Positions 56,845-64,000 of a stretch of 64,000 nucleotides of DNA are shown in pieces. Made by a program: the position numbers and the translations under genes. Numbering within the stretch: the stretch's first letter is position 1; every line of letters starts with the position of its first letter. Origin of the DNA: Pseudomonas oryzihabitans (GTDB taxonomy: Bacteria > Pseudomonadota > Gammaproteobacteria > Pseudomonadales > Pseudomonadaceae); NCBI RefSeq assembly GCF_007665395.1, contig NZ_VDND01000001.1, forward strand, positions 1 through 64,000. Direction: 5' to 3'. The notes beneath the pieces are model-generated. The model was not told where the DNA came from, did not search any database, and saw nothing but the letters and a program-made list of their open reading frames with translations.

Positions 56845-57966
56845 TCAAACTTCTGGCTGCCGGGCGACCGGCTCTTGCCTTTCGTCGGAATGTATTTTTG
56901 GCAGGTCTTCGCGACGCCCCAGTTCGGTCCGCAGCTTGGGCAGGCAGAGGGGAAATTCGCGGTTGATATAGGTGATCAGACGTTCCCGCACGAAGCAGCG
57001 CAGGTCCCAGTTCTTCGAGGAGTCATCGGAGCTGACCAGCACCCGAACCTGGATGGATTCGCTGGAGGCGTCGGTCACCTGGAGCACGCATACGCGGCCA
57101 TCCCATAAATGGGGCACCTCGGCGCAGGCGCGTTCCAATTCGGTGCGCAGCGGGGCCAGCGGCAGGGAGTAGTCCACCCAGATGAACACCGAGCCGATCA
57201 GGCTGGAGGAGGAGCGCGTCCAGTTCTGGAAGGGCGTCTCGATGAAATACTGCAGGGGCACCACCAGGCGGCGGTCGTCCCAGATGCGCACCATTACGTA
57301 GGTGCCGGTGATCTCTTCGACCCGGCCCCATTCCCCCTCGACAATGACCACGTCATCCAGGCGGATCGGTTGGGTCACGGCGATCTGCAGGCCGGCGATG
57401 AGGTTGCCCAGCACCGGGCGCGCGGCGATACCGGCGACCAGGCCGGCAACCCCGGCCGAGGCCAGCAGGCTGGCGCCGACCTGGCGAACCGCCGGGAAGG
57501 TCATCAGCATCAGCGCGATACCGACCAGCAGCACCACGAAGCTGAGGCTGCGTACCAGCACCCGATTCTGCGTCTGGATGCGCCGGGCCCGCAGGTTGTC
57601 CGCCACGTCCACCGGATTGCGCAGGGCGATGGTGGCGCCCACTGCCTTGACCGCGCGCAGCCCCAGCCAGGTGAAGGCGGCGATGCTCAGCAGACCGGTG
57701 AGGTGCTGTACCGCACGCAACAGTGGCAGGGCATCGGGTGCGGAATTCCAGACACCTTGCAACACCACCAGCGGCACGGCGAGCCGCGCCGGCTTTTCCA
57801 CGTACTTCACCAGGTTGCGCGCCAGCAGGAAGGGATTGGCCAGGCGGCGGATGGCGGCGAAGGCCAGGGTCACGGCGATCGCAGTGATCAACAAGGCGAC
57901 CGCGGCGGCGATCAGCGTGGCAATCCAGGGGGCGTCGAGCCAACCCGTCCAATCGATGGCCGTCAT
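56845..57966 (-). CDS. MscS-family mechanosensitive channel
   Basis: A 373-residue small-conductance mechanosensitive channel-like protein. It has four or so transmembrane helices (first about 15-40), the pore-lining helix with small-residue pattern GASLLASAGVAGLVAGIAARP, and the MscS beta domain (QPIRLDDVVIVEGEWGRVEE; VVPLQYFIETPFQNWTR), then a soluble alpha/beta part. It would release solutes after hypo-osmotic shock. Upstream of and co-oriented with glgA, but separated by about 350 bp. Confidence 0.9.
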   Translation of the reverse strand: MTAIDWTGWLDAPWIATLIAAAVALLITAIAVTLAFAAIRRLANPFLLARNLVKYVEKPARLAVPLVVLQGVWNSAPDALPLLRAVQHLTGLLSIAAFTWLGLRAVKAVGATIALRNPVDVADNLRARRIQTQNRVLVRSLSFVVLLVGIALMLMTFPAVRQVGASLLASAGVAGLVAGIAARPVLGNLIAGLQIAVTQPIRLDDVVIVEGEWGRVEEITGTYVMVRIWDDRRLVVPLQYFIETPFQNWTRSSSSLIGSVFIWVDYSLPLAPLRTELERACAEVPHLWDGRVCVLQVTDASSESIQVRVLVSSDDSSKNWDLRCFVRERLITYINREFPLCLPKLRTELGRREDLPKIHSDERQEPVARQPEV

Positions 57967-58301
57967 GCGCTTTCTCCTTCGGCAGACGGCTTCCCCTGAT
58001 CCTGAGAGCTGACGCGCCTGAATCGCGGGAAGCCCTTCGAGATACCTGAATTCCGACTGGACGGCTCCTGCCCGGTTCCCCGCATCGAGCGGAAAGCTGC
58101 GCCAGGATTAATACCACCCCTAGAGAAAAGGGGTATTCGACGTCGCCCCGTGCCTGCTGGTCGCCGGGTGGGACAAGGTGTCGCATTGCGCGTCTAAGCT
58201 CAGAGGAAACTGCGCAGGGCGCGTGAGAATAGGGGTAGAATTCGCGCCCCAACGAGATACGTCCAGTCAGATGGCGGACCTGCGGAGATCGAGACGGATT
58301 T
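57967..58301. other. Divergent intergenic region (mscS-type gene / response regulator)
   Basis: About 335 bp carrying the two divergent promoters. A pairing element ATACC-A-CCCCT / AGGGGTAT lies at 58111-58136, and TAGAAT, a possible -10 for the response regulator, is near 58236. No gene is supported. Confidence 0.4.
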
Positions 58302-58673
58302 ATGAAACCAGTGGTAGTGGTCGTCGAAGACGAGAACATGTTGCTCGGGCTGATGGAAGAGGTGCTCGAAGGTGAAGGCTTCCAGGTGCATACCTTCGGT
58401 ACCGCGGACCAAGCCTGGGAATACCTGGCGAGCGCCCGTCCGATGCCGGATCTGCTGATCACCGACGTCCGCATGCCCGGTGCCATCGATGGCCTGGAAC
58501 TGGCGCGGCGGGTGAAGCAGCAACTGCCCGGCCTGCCGATCATCGTCTCGTCGGGTTATTTCGAAGAGCTGCAACCGGAGCGGGCGCCGGACATCCACTA
58601 CCTGCCCAAGCCCTGGCGGTTCGACGACCTGCTGGCAGGCTGCTTCCGCTTCCTCAATCAGCGCAAAGGCTGA
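58302..58673 (+). CDS. Single-domain response regulator
   Basis: A 123-residue stand-alone receiver domain with no output domain. Acidic pocket VVEDEN (Glu9-Asp10), phospho-acceptor Asp in LLITDVRMPG (about 55), switch Ser in IIVSSGYFEEL, and Lys in YLPKPWRFDDLL. The form is like receivers that work with hybrid histidine kinases (CheY-like/FixJ-type N-domain). No kinase gene is nearby, so its partner is unknown. Confidence 0.88.
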   Translation: MKPVVVVVEDENMLLGLMEEVLEGEGFQVHTFGTADQAWEYLASARPMPDLLITDVRMPGAIDGLELARRVKQQLPGLPIIVSSGYFEELQPERAPDIHYLPKPWRFDDLLAGCFRFLNQRKG

Positions 58674-58795
58674 GCGCTATCGGCGCCATCCGGCGGGTCA
58701 CCCTGGCGGGTCCGCCGCGGTAGCCAATCGCCGGTCAAGGCCGGGAGCCGGCTGAACGCCGCGCCTAAGCTGATTCCATTTCGTTATTTATTCAC

Positions 58796-58809
58796 CGATC
58801 TTTAGATCG
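58796..58809. promoter_or_regulatory. Palindrome in the tauA promoter region
   Basis: CGATCT, two bases, AGATCG, immediately after an AT-rich stretch TTCGTTATTTATTCA; the only AT-rich part of the 58674-58885 spacer. Sulfur-starvation promoters are controlled by CysB or Cbl in related bacteria, so this is a reasonable place for such a site. Confidence 0.4.
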
Positions 58810-58885
58810 TTTAGCTTTGCCTCCAGCAGGCGCCAACCGGCGCCGAGCGCTCGCTACCGGGCGTTCATCGACAAGGAGGCCAAGC

Positions 58886-59872
58886 GTGAAATCCCTGATC
58901 AAGACTCTGGTGCTGGCGATAGGCGTCGCCGCGCTCGCTGGACAGGCAACCGCCGAGGAGCTGGTGATCGGCTACCAGACCGGGGTCGATCCCTCCAAGG
59001 TCGCCCAGGCCGATGGCCTGTACGAAAAGGCCATCGGCCAGAAGCTCGACTGGCGCCGTTTCAACAGCGGTCCCGAGGTGGTGGCGGCGTTGGCGTCGGG
59101 TGACGTCCAGATCGGCAATCTCGGCTCCAGTCCGCTGGCCGCCGCCACCTCGCGCAAGTTGCCGCTGGTGACCTTCATCGTCTCGGCGCAGATCGATTCC
59201 GCCGAAGCCCTGGTGGTGCGCAACGGCAGTGGCATCGACCAGCCCGCGCAACTGGTGGGCAAGACCATCGCCACGCCCTTCGTCTCCACCTCCCACTACA
59301 GCCTGCTCGGGGCGCTCAAGCACTGGGGCGTGGATCCGACCACCGTCAAGATCGTCAACCTCAATCCCACCGAGATCGCGGCCGCCTGGCGGCGCGGCGA
59401 TATCGACGGCGCCTTCGTCTGGTCGCCGGCGCTGGGCGAGATCAAGAAGAACGGCAAGGTGCTGGCCGATGCCGCCCAGGTGGGTACCTGGGGCGCGCCG
59501 ACCTTCGAAGTCTGGGTCGCCCGCAAGGATTTCGCCGAGAAGCATCCCGAGATCGTCAGCCAGTTCGCCAAGGTCACCCTGGCGGCCTTCGCCGACTACC
59601 AGGCCCATGGCAAGGAGTGGGGCCCCACGTCGGACCAGGCGAAGAAAATCGCCCGCCTCACCGGTGCGGATGCCGCCGACATTCCCGAGCTGCTGGCCGG
59701 CTCGCGTTACCCGGCTGCCCAGGCCCAGCTCGGCCCGGACCTGCTCGGCGGTGGTACCGCCAAGGCCATCGCCCGCACGGCCGAATTCCTCAAGGAACAG
59801 AAACGTATTCCCACGGTGCTCGATGACTACTCGCCCTACGTGAGCGCCGAGTACGTCCGCAAGGCCCAGTGA
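58886..59872 (+). CDS. tauA: Taurine ABC transporter, periplasmic binding protein
   Basis: A 328-residue binding protein with a signal peptide (LIKTLVLAIGVAALAGQATA) cut before EELVIGYQTG. It has the SsuA/TauA features LDWRRFNSGPEVVAALASGD, NLGSSPLAAATSR and the C-terminal FLKEQKRIPTVLDDYSPYV. GTG start at 58886 is fixed by AAGGAGG six bases upstream; an in-frame ATG at 58817 is in the leader. It is followed by a terminator and tauBCD, so taurine or related sulfonates are used as sulfur source. Confidence 0.94.
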   Translation: MKSLIKTLVLAIGVAALAGQATAEELVIGYQTGVDPSKVAQADGLYEKAIGQKLDWRRFNSGPEVVAALASGDVQIGNLGSSPLAAATSRKLPLVTFIVSAQIDSAEALVVRNGSGIDQPAQLVGKTIATPFVSTSHYSLLGALKHWGVDPTTVKIVNLNPTEIAAAWRRGDIDGAFVWSPALGEIKKNGKVLADAAQVGTWGAPTFEVWVARKDFAEKHPEIVSQFAKVTLAAFADYQAHGKEWGPTSDQAKKIARLTGADAADIPELLAGSRYPAAQAQLGPDLLGGGTAKAIARTAEFLKEQKRIPTVLDDYSPYVSAEYVRKAQ

Positions 59873-59898
59873 ACCCGCGTTCTTCACGCCACGACTCG

Positions 59899-59923
59899 CC
59901 CCTCTTCGGAGGGGCTTTTTTTC
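59899..59923 (+). terminator. Intrinsic terminator between tauA and tauB
   Basis: Arms GCCCCTC (59899-59905) and GAGGGGC (59910-59916) with a TTCG tetraloop, then seven T residues. Partial read-through would give more TauA than TauBCD. Confidence 0.85.
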
Positions 59924-59944
59924 CCCTCCCGACAGGAGCCGCTC

Positions 59945-60733
59945 ATGAGTCGACTTAGCTTGGAACAGGCCCGTCTGGGCTTCGTCCGTCGCGGCCGGAC
60001 CCAGCCGATACTGCAGGATCTCGATCTGGCGGTGGAGAAGGGCGCCGCGGTGGTGGTGCTCGGCCCTTCCGGCTGCGGCAAGTCCAGCCTGCTCAATGTC
60101 CTGGCGGGTTTCCAGCCGCTCGACGGCGGCCGGGTGCACCTCGACGGCCGCACCCTGGAGGGACCCGGCGGTGAGCGTGGCGTGGTGTTCCAGGATGATG
60201 CCCTGATGCCCTGGCTCAACGCCCGGGACAACGTCGCCCTCGGCCTGCGCCTGCGGGGCCTGCCGCGCCGCGAGCGCGAGCGCAGGGCACAGGAGATGCT
60301 GGAGCTGGTCGGTCTGGCCCAGCACGGTGAGCATGCCATCGGGGAACTGTCCGGTGGCCAGCGCCAGCGCCTGGGGCTGGCCCGCGCCCTGGCGGTGGAT
60401 CCGGATTTCCTGCTGCTGGACGAACCCTTTGGCGCCCTGGACGCCCTGACCCGCGAGCGCATGCAAGTGCTGCTGCTCGAGGTGTGGAAGCGTACCGGCA
60501 AGGGGCTGTTCCTCATCACCCACAGCGTCGATGAAGCCCTGTTCCTGGCAACCGACCTGCTGGTGCTGGATGGTCCGCCCGCACGCATCGTCCGTCGCCT
60601 CGACGTGCCCTTCGCGCGTCGCTATCTGGCCGGTGAGCCGGTCCGGGAGATCAAGGCCGATCCCCGTTTCGCCGAGTTGCGCCAGGAGCTGCTCGATCTC
60701 TTCCTCCAGGAGACCCCCGATCATGTCCGCTGA
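59945..60733 (+). CDS. tauB: Taurine ABC transporter, ATP-binding protein
   Basis: A 262-residue ATPase. Walker A VLGPSGCGKSSLLNVL (about 40-48), Q-loop GVVFQDDALMPWLNARDNV, signature LSGGQRQRLGLARALAV, Walker B LLLDEPFGALDALTRE and H-loop LITHSVDEALFLATD, as in TauB/SsuB. An AGGAGC ribosome site precedes the ATG. It overlaps tauC by 11 bp. Confidence 0.93.
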   Translation: MSRLSLEQARLGFVRRGRTQPILQDLDLAVEKGAAVVVLGPSGCGKSSLLNVLAGFQPLDGGRVHLDGRTLEGPGGERGVVFQDDALMPWLNARDNVALGLRLRGLPRRERERRAQEMLELVGLAQHGEHAIGELSGGQRQRLGLARALAVDPDFLLLDEPFGALDALTRERMQVLLLEVWKRTGKGLFLITHSVDEALFLATDLLVLDGPPARIVRRLDVPFARRYLAGEPVREIKADPRFAELRQELLDLFLQETPDHVR

Positions 60734-61538
60734 AACCCTCTCCACGCCGAACCGAGCGCCCGGTGACAGCCGGGTACCGCGGCTGGATCGCCGCCGCGTC
60801 GCCGCCTTCGGCACCCTCGCCGGCGTGGCGACGCTCTGGTGGAGCGCGACCCACCTCGGTTGGGTGGACACCCTGTTCCTGCCATCTCCCGAGCAGTTGC
60901 TGGTCGCGCTGCAGGGCCTGCTCAGCGATGGCTACCTGGACGCCAGCCTCTGGCAGCATCTCGGCACCAGCCTGCTGCGGGTGCTCGCCGCGCTGCTGGC
61001 GGCGGTGCTCACGGCGGTGCCCCTGGGCATCGCCATGGGCCTCAACCCGACGCTGAATGCCGCCCTGGATCCGCTGGTGGAGTTCTACCGGCCGATCCCA
61101 CCGCTGGCCTATCTGCCGTTGATGGTGATCTGGTTCGGCATCGGTGAGCTGTCCAAGGTGCTGCTGATCTACCTGGCGCTGTTCGCGCCCCTGCTGATCG
61201 CCACCGTGGGCGGGGTGCGCCGCGTCGATCGGGCGCGAATCCAGGCGGTGCGCTGCCTGGGCGCTACGCGGGTGCAGGTGGTGCGCCACGTCATCCTGCC
61301 CAGCGCCTTGCCCGACATCCTCACCGGCCTGCGCATCGCCCTGGGCGTGGGCTGGTCGACGCTGGTAGCGGCCGAGTTGATCGCCGCCAACCGCGGCCTC
61401 GGCTTCATGGTGCAATCGGCGGCCCAGTTCATGGCCACCGACGTGGTGGTGGTGGGCATCCTGCTGATCGCCAGCATCGCCCTGTCCATCGAACTCGGCC
61501 TGCGCGCGCTGCAGCGGCGCTATGCCGGCTGGAACTGA
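60723..61538 (+). CDS. tauC: Taurine ABC transporter, permease
   Basis: Inner-membrane permease of 271 residues with about six helices. The EAA-type loop is [20 protein letters not shown]. Helices such as [18 protein letters not shown] match TauC/SsuC. The start [10 protein letters not shown] (60723) lies inside tauB. tauD follows after 11 nt. Confidence 0.93.
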   Translation: MSAETLSTPNRAPGDSRVPRLDRRRVAAFGTLAGVATLWWSATHLGWVDTLFLPSPEQLLVALQGLLSDGYLDASLWQHLGTSLLRVLAALLAAVLTAVPLGIAMGLNPTLNAALDPLVEFYRPIPPLAYLPLMVIWFGIGELSKVLLIYLALFAPLLIATVGGVRRVDRARIQAVRCLGATRVQVVRHVILPSALPDILTGLRIALGVGWSTLVAAELIAANRGLGFMVQSAAQFMATDVVVVGILLIASIALSIELGLRALQRRYAGWN

Positions 61539-61549
61539 GGAGAGCCAGG

Positions 61550-62401
61550 ATGACCATTACCTTCGAGCGCCTGAGCCCCGCCCTGGGCGCCCGCGTCCAT
61601 GGCCTGGACCTGCGCGAGCCGCTGGACACCGCCCGTCATGCCGTCCTGCAGCAGGGGCTGCTGGAGCACCAGGTGTTGTTCTTCCGTGACCAGCTACTGA
61701 CGCCGCGCCAGCAGCGCGACGCCGCGGCGCGGTTCGGCGACCTGCACATCCATCCGATCTATCCCAAGCACCCGGAGCAGCCGGAAATCCTGGTGCTGGA
61801 CACCGAGCTGAACGACCTCAGGGACAACGCCCTCTGGCACACCGATGTCACCTTCATCCAGACCCCGCCGCTGGGGTCGTTGCTGAGCGCGCGCCAGGTA
61901 CCCGCCTATGGCGGCGACACCCTGTGGGCGAGCAACTCGGCGGCCTATGCCGCCTTGTCGGCCCCGCTGCGCGAGCTGCTGGACGGGCTGACCGCCTGGC
62001 ACGACCTGAGCAAGTCCTTTCCGCTGGAGCGCTTCGGCCAGACCGCGGAAGGGCTGGCGCGTTTCAATGCGGCGCGGGCGGCCAATCCGCCGGTAGTCCA
62101 TCCGGTCGTCAGGGTGCACCCGGAGACCGGGCAGAAGGGACTCTTCGTCAGCGCGGGCTTCACCACGCGGATCGTCGAGCTGGAAGAGGCCGAGAGCGAT
62201 GCCCTGCTGCAGCTGCTGTTCGCCCACGCGGCGCGGCCGGAATTCCAGGTGCGCTGGCACTGGCAGGCGGGCGACCTGGCCTTCTGGGACAACCGCATCA
62301 CCCAGCACTACGCCTGTGACGACTACCGTCCCCAGCGCCGCGTGATGCACCGGGCGACCATCCTCGGCGATCGGCCCCGGGGACCGGGCGCGGCCACCTG
62401 A
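61550..62401 (+). CDS. tauD: Taurine dioxygenase
   Basis: Fe(II)/2-oxoglutarate dioxygenase of 283 residues converting taurine to sulfite and aminoacetaldehyde. Metal ligands His97 and Asp99 in LWHTDVTF and distal His253 in DNRITQHYA; the 2-oxoglutarate-binding Arg lies in [13 protein letters not shown]-terminal [13 protein letters not shown] is typical. Last gene of tauABCD. Confidence 0.95.
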   Translation: MTITFERLSPALGARVHGLDLREPLDTARHAVLQQGLLEHQVLFFRDQLLTPRQQRDAAARFGDLHIHPIYPKHPEQPEILVLDTELNDLRDNALWHTDVTFIQTPPLGSLLSARQVPAYGGDTLWASNSAAYAALSAPLRELLDGLTAWHDLSKSFPLERFGQTAEGLARFNAARAANPPVVHPVVRVHPETGQKGLFVSAGFTTRIVELEEAESDALLQLLFAHAARPEFQVRWHWQAGDLAFWDNRITQHYACDDYRPQRRVMHRATILGDRPRGPGAAT

Positions 62402-62437
62402 GGCGCGGGATGCGCTTGCGAAAGACTACCAACCCGG

Positions 62438-62572
62438 TCAGTCGCCCAGGACGTCCATCAGGCCGAGGACGAAGAAGAGCACGATGCATACCACCGCGAC
62501 GACGACCGGAATGAAGCGCGGATCCTTGATCGCCTTCCACATGACCTGCCGATTGCTGCGTGACTTGTCCAT
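62438..62572 (-). CDS. Small single-pass membrane protein (44 residues)
   Basis: A short gene encoding 44 residues: a basic start (MDKSRSNRQVMWKAIKDPRF) followed by one hydrophobic helix (about 21-39, IPVVVAVVCIVLFFVLGL) and an acidic end. A strong GGGAGAGG ribosome site sits just before the ATG. It converges on tauD, 36 bp away. No family is recognised; the positive-inside rule suggests a cytoplasmic N-terminus. Confidence 0.7.
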   Translation of the reverse strand: MDKSRSNRQVMWKAIKDPRFIPVVVAVVCIVLFFVLGLMDVLGD

Positions 62573-62777
62573 GCCACCTCTCCCTGGAGAAAGCCCAGGA
62601 GCTTAAAGCATCGCCGGGGGAGGGGGATAGCGGCGTTGCCCGGGCCGTCGCCCGGTCTCCGGCTTTTCCAGGCGAATGCGCGAACCTGTGGCTCGGACAG
62701 GGGGAGGCCGGCGAGGTTGGATCTAGCGGGCAGGGCCGTCGACGCTCTGGGCGGCCCCACTGGCGGGGCTTGGCGGT

Positions 62778-62808
62778 GTTGGGCTTCGCTGTGCTCAGCC
62801 CAACCTAC
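62778..62808. repeat. Single GTAGGTTGGG-type repeat arm
   Basis: GTTGGGCTTCGC followed by TGTGCTCAGCCCAACCTAC repeats the arm seen at 430-460 with one change. No inverted partner is nearby. It lies in the 257-bp spacer before the flavoprotein gene. Confidence 0.65.
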
Positions 62809-62829
62809 CTGGAGGAGTTCCCGCGTCCT

Positions 62830-64000
62830 TCACGCCACCCCGATCTTCCACTGCGGTGGCGGCGGGGTGCCGTTGACCGCGAAGTCGCCGACGATACGAT
62901 CCTTGTAGATGCGTGGGTTGTGGGAGGCGAGGGTGCGGGCGTTGCGCCAGAAGCGGTCCAGCCCTTGGGTTTTCAGGGTCGCCGAGGCCCCCAGGGCATC
63001 GAACAGGCGACCGGAGGCGTCGATGATGAGGTCGGTGACCACATTCAGCGACTGGCAGACCTCCAACTCGGCGAGCGCCACGGCGGTGTCCTCGGCGGCC
63101 TGGTCGTCCGCGTACCTGAGGTCGTATACCCGCTGCAGTGCCTCGGCGTTCTTGAGGGTGATGACGCCGGCGCAGTAGGCGGCGCTGCGTACCTGGCCCA
63201 CCACCGCCAGGACCTGGGGATCCTGGCTCACCCGGTCGGCATTGCCGATGGTGAAGGTGCGGGTGCGGGCGGCCACCGCCGCCGCGACTTCGCCGCTCAT
63301 GGCGCGCCCCAGGCCGGCGAGGTTGGCCAGGTGGAACACCTGGAAGAACCCCGGTGAATAGCGGAAGCGCTCGCCCACCGCGACCACGTCCGCCGGCGCC
63401 ACCCGCACGTTGGTGAAGGTGGCGGTGCCGCTGGCGGTGAGGGTCTGGCCGAAACCGTTCCAGTCGTCCACCACCTCCACCCCGGGCGCATCGCGGCGGA
63501 CCGTGGCCATGACCCGGTTGCCGGCGTCGTCGGTGGCGCCCACGTCGATCCAGTCCGCATAGAGGGAGCCGGTGGTGTAGAACTTGGTGCCGGACAGCAG
63601 CAGGGCCTCGCCTTCCCGGCGCAGGCGGGTGCTGAACTCGGCGCGCCGGGCATCCCCGACTTCGCTGGACGCCGGCCCCAGGGTCTCACCCGCGGCGATC
63701 CGGCCGAACCACAGCGCGCGGCGTGCCTCGTCGTCACTGTTGAGCAGTCCCTCGACGAAGCCCATGTGGCCGCGCAGCGCCTGCACCAGATTCGAATCGG
63801 CTTCGCCCAGCTCGATGAGCAAGGCGAACAATTCCGGCAGCGTCACCCCGGCACCACCGTGCTCTACCGGCAGGCGCAGGGCGGTGAAGCCGGCTGCCTT
63901 GAGCCAGCCCAATTCTTCCACGGGCAGGCGGCGCTGTACCTCGCGCTCGATGGCGCCGGCGCGAATGCGCTGGAACAGTGGCTGGAACCGCGCCGAAAGG
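62830..64000 (-). CDS. SfnB/DszC-like acyl-CoA dehydrogenase family oxidoreductase (5' end outside window)
   Basis: Partial gene: about 389 residues visible, with the frame still open at 64000, so the N-terminus is missing. It is an acyl-CoA dehydrogenase-fold flavin-dependent enzyme: VEEELGWLKAAGFTALRLP-like opening region, LSGTKFYTTGSLYADWI, GFGQTLTASGTATFTNVRV, and C-terminal NARTLASHNPRIYKDRIVGD, which are features of the SfnB/DszC sulfur-acquisition group (FMN/flavin monooxygenase-like). Its place next to tauABCD supports a role in using organosulfur compounds under sulfate limitation. Confidence 0.82.
   Translation of the reverse strand, partial: LSARFQPLFQRIRAGAIEREVQRRLPVEELGWLKAAGFTALRLPVEHGGAGVTLPELFALLIELGEADSNLVQALRGHMGFVEGLLNSDDEARRALWFGRIAAGETLGPASSEVGDARRAEFSTRLRREGEALLLSGTKFYTTGSLYADWIDVGATDDAGNRVMATVRRDAPGVEVVDDWNGFGQTLTASGTATFTNVRVAPADVVAVGERFRYSPGFFQVFHLANLAGLGRAMSGEVAAAVAARTRTFTIGNADRVSQDPQVLAVVGQVRSAAYCAGVITLKNAEALQRVYDLRYADDQAAEDTAVALAELEVCQSLNVVTDLIIDASGRLFDALGASATLKTQGLDRFWRNARTLASHNPRIYKDRIVGDFAVNGTPPPPQWKIGVA

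Overview
The window is high-GC gammaproteobacterial chromosome and reads as a Pseudomonas, probably outside the P. aeruginosa core and perhaps near P. oryzihabitans; that species guess is weak. Diagnostic blocks are gacA (TTG start)-uvrC-pgsA followed by tRNA-Gly/Cys/Leu, galU-gor, and a long glycogen/trehalose/NHEJ island of the kind known from P. aeruginosa (roughly PA2138-PA2165). I see no insertion sequence, phage, CRISPR array or rRNA.

Layout. 1-830: repeat-rich intergenic DNA with several palindromic repeats and two terminators. 832-4334: gacA, uvrC, pgsA and three tRNAs. 4377-9079 (mostly minus strand): a small conserved protein, chaC with a Trp-rich partner, the ahpC-ahpF peroxide defence pair, and a mercaptopyruvate sulfurtransferase. 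9197-13462: a cysteine/cystine block, with serine acetyltransferase facing a D-cysteine desulfhydrase and cystine ABC transporter operon. 13531-14226: a queuosine-precursor transporter with a probable preQ1-I riboswitch. 14343-18947: housekeeping and orphan enzymes. 19175-23409: galU, gor, a BASS-family transporter and a divergent AraC regulator. 23413-26433: an uncharacterised four-gene cluster (acyl-CoA dehydrogenase, PIG-L deacetylase, NodS-like methyltransferase, GT2). 26541-29989: ligD-ku (non-homologous end joining). 30131-33101: xdhC, a MobA-like/CinA-C fused frame, and nadE.

33562-56497 is the alpha-glucan/trehalose island. On the plus strand lie glgE, a treS-maltokinase fusion, glgB and a PL7-like protein. 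On the minus strand lie glgX, coupled by 4-bp overlaps to an EEP phosphatase, clsB and ybhN; then treZ-malQ-treY-DUF2934, also chained by 4-bp overlaps; then glgA. Expected flow: trehalose to maltose to maltose-1-phosphate (TreS-Mak), to linear glucan (GlgE), branched by GlgB; glucan debranched by GlgX, disproportionated by MalQ and converted back to trehalose by TreY/TreZ. No glgC is present here. Together with cardiolipin synthesis, Ku/LigD and an MscS channel, this looks like a stationary-phase, osmotic and desiccation programme (inference).

56845-64000: an MscS channel, a single-domain response regulator, the taurine operon tauABCD, a 44-residue membrane protein, and the truncated end of an SfnB/DszC-like flavoprotein, i.e. 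sulfur-starvation genes.

The items most worth following are the preQ1-I-like leader, the four-gene cluster at 23413-26433, the MobA/CinA-C in-frame fusion coupled to nadE, the PL7-like and CTP-synthase-like proteins lacking canonical catalytic residues, and the strong U-tract-less hairpins in the gaps of the glucan operons.
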